NCBI GenBank assembly: GCA_030159075.1
Contig: BROG01000129.1
Location: 834,501-898,500, forward strand
Direction: 5' to 3'
Length of the DNA stretch: 64,000 bases
Origin: Atrina japonica
Taxonomy: Eukaryota > Mollusca > Bivalvia > Pterioida > Pinnidae
Shown: in pieces, positions 59,562-64,000 of the stretch
Layout: every line of letters starts with the position of its first letter
How positions within the stretch are numbered: the stretch's first letter is position 1
Position numbers and translations under genes: made by a program
Notes under the pieces: generated by a model
What the model was told of the DNA's origin: nothing
Databases searched by the model: none
The model's input: the letters and a program-made list of their open reading frames with translations, nothing else

Positions 59562-60559
59562 TATTATTATTTCTGATGATTTAAATGAACTGAACTCGGT
59601 TACCTAAATTTGGTATTTGGTAAACAGTTTTAACAACAAATTATACATCGCATGTACATACTTTGCGTTTTTTGAATTGCAGATTTCAACACCTGAAAAT
59701 ATCGAAAAAGTAACTAGTTAAGTGACTGAAAATATGAATAATTGTAAGGTGAAATAGATATATATCTAAGGATTGGTTTTATTATATTTGTTGTTAACTA
59801 AAAGTTAACTAGCATGTGGCAAATGCATACAGTTCCATCAACATTGTAAAGTGTAACAAAACGCTAACAAAGTTTCTGGTCAAGATTTCTTCATTATGGT
59901 ACTGATCATCACAGCCAGTGTGTTTCCTTCCTCATTTCCCATTCTATTATATAGTCAAGAACCAGACATACAATGAAACATTGGATAAACTTCCTTTGTC
60001 AGAGCATTTATGTTAAAATTTTTGAAAGGTATATAAACCAAACTGTTTGACTGTTCCCTTATAAGATGGCGAAGTATTTTGTTTCTAAAACTGTCTGAAA
60101 TGTACATAGATATTAAGAAATTGAAAAAAAGGTAGAAAAATGATTTCTTTATTTTTTCACTTTTTGAATTTGCATGATATTATCATTAAGGTAAATGTCA
60201 AGAGGGCATGGATAAGCAATGTAAGGTTAACAAAGAGTGAACCAATTCATACATATTTATTTTGCCTTACATTATCCAATCACCGAACAGACTTTACACA
60301 ATATTGAACTACTCGTGAATAACGCACTCACTCGTAAGATACTGTTTTCAATCATTGCCGGTCAATTCACTTGTATAAAGGTGTCAATTAATTGAATAAT
60401 ATCCAAATATTCAAATACCATGTTTAATGCACATTTTGAATTGCAAAATATGCTAGCTCTATTGTCAGTACCATTATAGAATATTATTCCCTTTCTATTG
60501 ACGTAAACATTTAAAATTTTTAAGTATACCGAAACTTAAAAAAAAAATATAAGCAGAGG
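59562..60559. other. 3' flank of the SLC22-like gene, nothing recognised
   Basis: AT-rich sequence without exon-like ORFs or clear repeats. No convincing AATAAA was picked out close to the stop. Confidence 0.4.
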
Positions 60560-61530
60560 TAAATAGAAGGGTCCAACAAATGTCCCTCAAACCTTTAGCT
60601 TTACTCCAAGATACTCATCATTATCCGATAATGATCACAATCACCAATACTGTACAGTGGCTTATTCCAGAAGCAGAGTACATCAGATGTGGATACTCGA
60701 AAATTCCAGGTAATGTTTAGAAAAATTCATAGTATCGACATATACGTATTTTAACTCTTTACACAACAATTCTATACAAAAAAAAACTTCGGTATCATCG
60801 AAAACTGTTTTTTAATCACTAGAGGTGGTACCTAAGAATTAAATATTTAGTCTTTGGTAACCAAAGTCCTTCTGATTCTACACATAAATACATGAAAACA
60901 TGCAGGATTTCTAATATAATAAACAATATATTTGTAATATTCGAAGAACTGGTCTTTTAGCGAACCGTTGACATTCCTATGAGAACCAACTGTACCCCTT
61001 TATTGGCTGACCCGTTCCGCTATTTATATGAAGTAGACTTCATTCAGAAGCTGCTGAATCAAAAGAATCGTTAGCGTTGTCCTTTAATTTGACATTTAGA
61101 TATATCGACGAAAATAAGAATTAATAATGACAATTTTCAAACATATGTGAATGTTATATACACCAACAAACTAGAAATTCAAGATAGAACAGAATCAAGC
61201 ACATTTTACTTACTTTAGACACAGACGATAATTTAACAATAAAACTGTAAGACAAACATGGCTATTTCATCCTCCTCATCTTAAACGTTTCATATTTAAA
61301 TAGTATTATGACATATTCACCTGCATGTGGCGTTTATATGTCACAAATGATTCGATATTCCAGAGTCTGTTCAACATATGAACATTCCGTATACACAGGT
61401 AATACACAGGTAATGCACAGGTTATGCAAGGTAATCTACTTATTGACAAATAATGACACAGGAATATCAAAACCGCGTTTGATGTCAACTTTCCGCAAAT
61501 TCTACAGTCGGCTATAGAATATTTGATTTT
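60560..61530 (+). pseudogene. Penelope-like element, heavily decayed (copy G)
   Basis: The order of RT blocks is kept in broken frames: cctttagctttactccaaga (KPLSLL region), ttattccagaagcagagtac, attcctatgagaaccaactg (GIPMGTN region), tttagatatatcgacgaaaa (FRYIDD with the second Asp lost) and ccgcgtttgatgtcaacttt (RKPRLMSTFRKFYSR). Both ends are missing. Confidence 0.75.
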
Positions 61531-61569
61531 TTGCTTTACGTAATAATCAACAATCTTTCAGTCATATGA

Positions 61570-62780
61570 TGTCGTCCAGTTTTTATTGGTGGGGGAGAAA
61601 CCCCGGTTACCCGGCTAAAGACCACCGACCTTCTGCAAGTAAACTGGCAAACTTTCGCTCATAATTCGAAACGACCCTAGCGGGATAAAAATCTTTCAAG
61701 AACACGGAACAGTTTTGCAGCTGTGTTGCTCAATAACTGTTTATGTTATATTGATAGTTCCACGGCAAATGAAAAAAAAATGATGAGGTAAAAGTGGGAT
61801 TAGTTTAACATTTTACCCAACGGGAAAAACTTTGTTAATTAGAGCAACGCAAAATTGATCTTAAATATTGCAGATATGTTGCTTGTTATATACCTAACTA
61901 GTTTTGGTAGTTCCACATATATTGGTTGAAAGAGCTGCTATAGAATGCTCAGTTTTCTATATTGTACTCTATAGTGAATATATGCGCAAGTCTTTCTCTA
62001 AAGAACCAATACCGATCGTCAACAAATATTGAAGGTTTTAGTCGGAAAGTGGTAACGTCTCGATATGTTGATAACTCTTTATAACATATATTTTCGGTTT
62101 GGAAACGAAGATAAAACTTTACTAAACGATACTTCAGTTCAGTGCAATTCTATATTTATCGTTACTTTATACTTTACTATAAGGGCGCTTTAAAACTTGT
62201 TTTACGATCTTTACGAGTTGTACCGGAAGGATAAAAACAAACCATAATATGAACCGTTTTACGTCGAGTTTCGTAGTTCTATGTATTCACCATAGGTCAA
62301 ATGAATAGCCGTCATCTGAAGTAGGTATTCACCAGCTACCTACAAAAATAGTTTGTTCTACAGCAGGTATTTCAATTAAACAAAATATATCCTTTCCCAT
62401 TTTCCCATTTCCCCCCGAAAGTGTTTTGACCAACGTTTCGGATTTATACGTAAACGGTTTTTCATTCAGATTTTTCGTGTACCTCTTCAGCTTTTTGTTT
62501 AACCAAAGCGATTTCCGGTATTTTTGCATTGATCAAGAAATAAAATGATGATAAACAACAATTTTAGCCTATGCCTATATATTGCAAACTGAATCGGAAG
62601 CATGAGTTAATTCGCGCGTGTTAAATAGAAACGAAGCTTGATTTAGAAGTTCTGAATCTCCATGACGATTACAAAGGCGCCAGAAATCAGTTATATCTGA
62701 AAATAAGATGATTGTCAGTAATCCTGTTATGTCAAAGACCTATTGGCTTTTAAGTCCGAACAATCTACCAGTCCTGGATT
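61570..62780. other. No gene seen
   Basis: A less AT-rich piece at 61585-61690 (gggggagaaaccccggttac, then ccggctaaagaccaccgacc) may be part of a SINE or other repeat but could not be classed. The rest shows nothing recognisable. Confidence 0.35.
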
Positions 62781-62784
62781 CCTG

Positions 62785-63646
62785 TATGGCACGCCAGAAT
62801 CACATTAATGAGGTAAACCTAGTTTTTCTAAATTAAACCCAGTTTTTCTCCAGTTACACCCAGTTTTTCTCAGTAACCCACATTAACTGTAGAGAAAAAC
62901 TAGATTTAAAATTTAGTTTTTCTCCAGTTAATGTGGGTTTCCAGATTAGAATTAACTAGGATTAACTGGAGAAAATTTAGGTTGAACTCGAAACACACTC
63001 TAACTAGAGAAAAACTAGATTTAACTGAGAAAAACTGCGTTTATCTCGAGAAAAAATAGGATTAACTCATTATTGTAATTTTGGTATCCTTCATCAAATA
63101 AACCTAGATTTTCTCAGTTAAACCTATTTTATCTCCAGTTAAACCTAGATTTTCTCAGTAACCCACATTAATTAGAGAAAAACTAGGTTTTACTGAGAAA
63201 AGCTAGATTTAACTGCGGCACAATCACATTAATGAGTATTTGGCCAAGTGTAACCTACTTTTTTTCAGTTAATTAGAGTTAAGAGAAAAATTACGATTAA
63301 CAGGAGAAAAATTAGGATTACTGTATGTGTAGTTTAATTTGCGCGCACATATTTTAGCGCTCTGAAGGGGTGTATACTTATTAGCGTAATCTTGAATTCC
63401 GTGTATGCAGAATGACAAGGATGGAGAAATGTTAGCGCTGCACTTGAATTACCGCAATGACTTGAGCGTGAAAGGCACTAATATTAGAATACCGCCAAAG
63501 TAAGTACACGAACAGTAACTTGTAACCCTCATTAACTAAAGAAAAACTAGGTTTAACTGAGAAAGAATAGCTTTTAATGGAGAAAAACTAAGTTTATTTG
63601 AGAAAAAATAGGTTTAACTCATTAATGTGATTTTCGCGTGCCATAT
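62785..63646. mobile_element. Foldback element with 28-bp inverted ends and 21-bp inner repeats
   Basis: The ends at 62785-62812 (tatggcacgccagaatcaca...) and 63619-63646 are inverted repeats matching at 26 of 28 positions. The interior is mostly short units of about 21 bp (ctaggtttaactgagaaaaa and its reverse complement tttttctccagttaaaccta) in both orientations. A partial internal copy of the terminus lies near 63215 (ggcacaatcacattaatgag). A unique stretch, 63325-63525, is non-repetitive. No ORF. Confidence 0.8.
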
Positions 63647-63727
63647 TCTTGTGATATTTCGATTTATTTCAAGAAATGCATCTACTCCAGAAACCTATGT
63701 GAAAAAACTAAAGTAGAGGTAGCTATG

Positions 63728-64000
63728 TTTAACAAAAAAAAAAACAATGTTCTTGTGATATGTATAAACATAACTCTGAGTCCTAAAGAAAATTTGGATA
63801 AATTTTTAAATTATAACTTGTTTAAAATGTCACAAGTTCAGTAGAAAACATGTTTTAACGGTTGCTAAGTCTGCTTTTGCACTCTTGAAATGAGTGGTAC
63901 TCCAAATAAGTGGAGGGATTTTTTATGAAATAAGAAGCAGCTGTATGTCAATTGAGGTTAAAACAGATGCTGATTACTATTACCGGGAATCGTGTCTCAC
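63728..64000 (+). repeat. Dispersed repeat R1, copy 2, cut by window edge
   Basis: Matches 43010-43290 (ttatgaaataagaagcagct, agctgtatgtcaattgaggt). It continues beyond the right edge. Confidence 0.8.

Overview
The window is a piece of an AT-rich animal nuclear genome. It carries spliced genes with GT-AG introns, a dense load of micro- and minisatellites, tRNA-derived SINEs, small inverted-repeat transposons (MITEs) and many decayed copies of one reverse-transcriptase retroelement. The SINE tail and the retroelement family look molluscan, most probably bivalve. That assignment comes from recognising families and was not tested by a search.

Layout. 1-4439: transposon debris (3' end of a Penelope-like element, SINE-like pieces), no supported gene. 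4440-about 5370 (+): a possible two-exon gene for a 43-residue single-pass membrane microprotein. 5440-13500: no supported gene, but a 75-bp tandem repeat, a 39-bp minisatellite of about 33 units, a MITE holding a nested SINE, a strong hairpin and a decayed Penelope-like copy. 13505-about 40100 (-): a complete 15-coding-exon gene for a TMEM232-like protein (894 aa). Its introns hold at least nine tandem arrays and several MITEs. 40500-45765: a dead LINE fragment, Penelope-like fragments and dispersed repeats. 45947-59561 (+): a complete 10-exon gene for an SLC22-type organic ion/carnitine transporter (530 aa). Introns 1 and 4 hold Penelope-like copies in opposite orientations, and the last intron holds a MITE. 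59562-64000: another decayed Penelope-like copy, an 860-bp foldback element built of short alternating repeats, and a dispersed repeat cut by the window edge.

The two large genes are unrelated in role. TMEM232 is linked in mammals to the sperm flagellum; SLC22 proteins move organic ions across the plasma membrane. Nothing suggests they work together. The most striking content is structural: a minisatellite grown out of a splice-donor site, a minisatellite grown out of one arm of a palindromic MITE, a SINE insertion with a paralogous empty site, and a Penelope-like family with inverted termini. All exon boundaries were read by eye from frame, phase and splice consensus, without transcript data.
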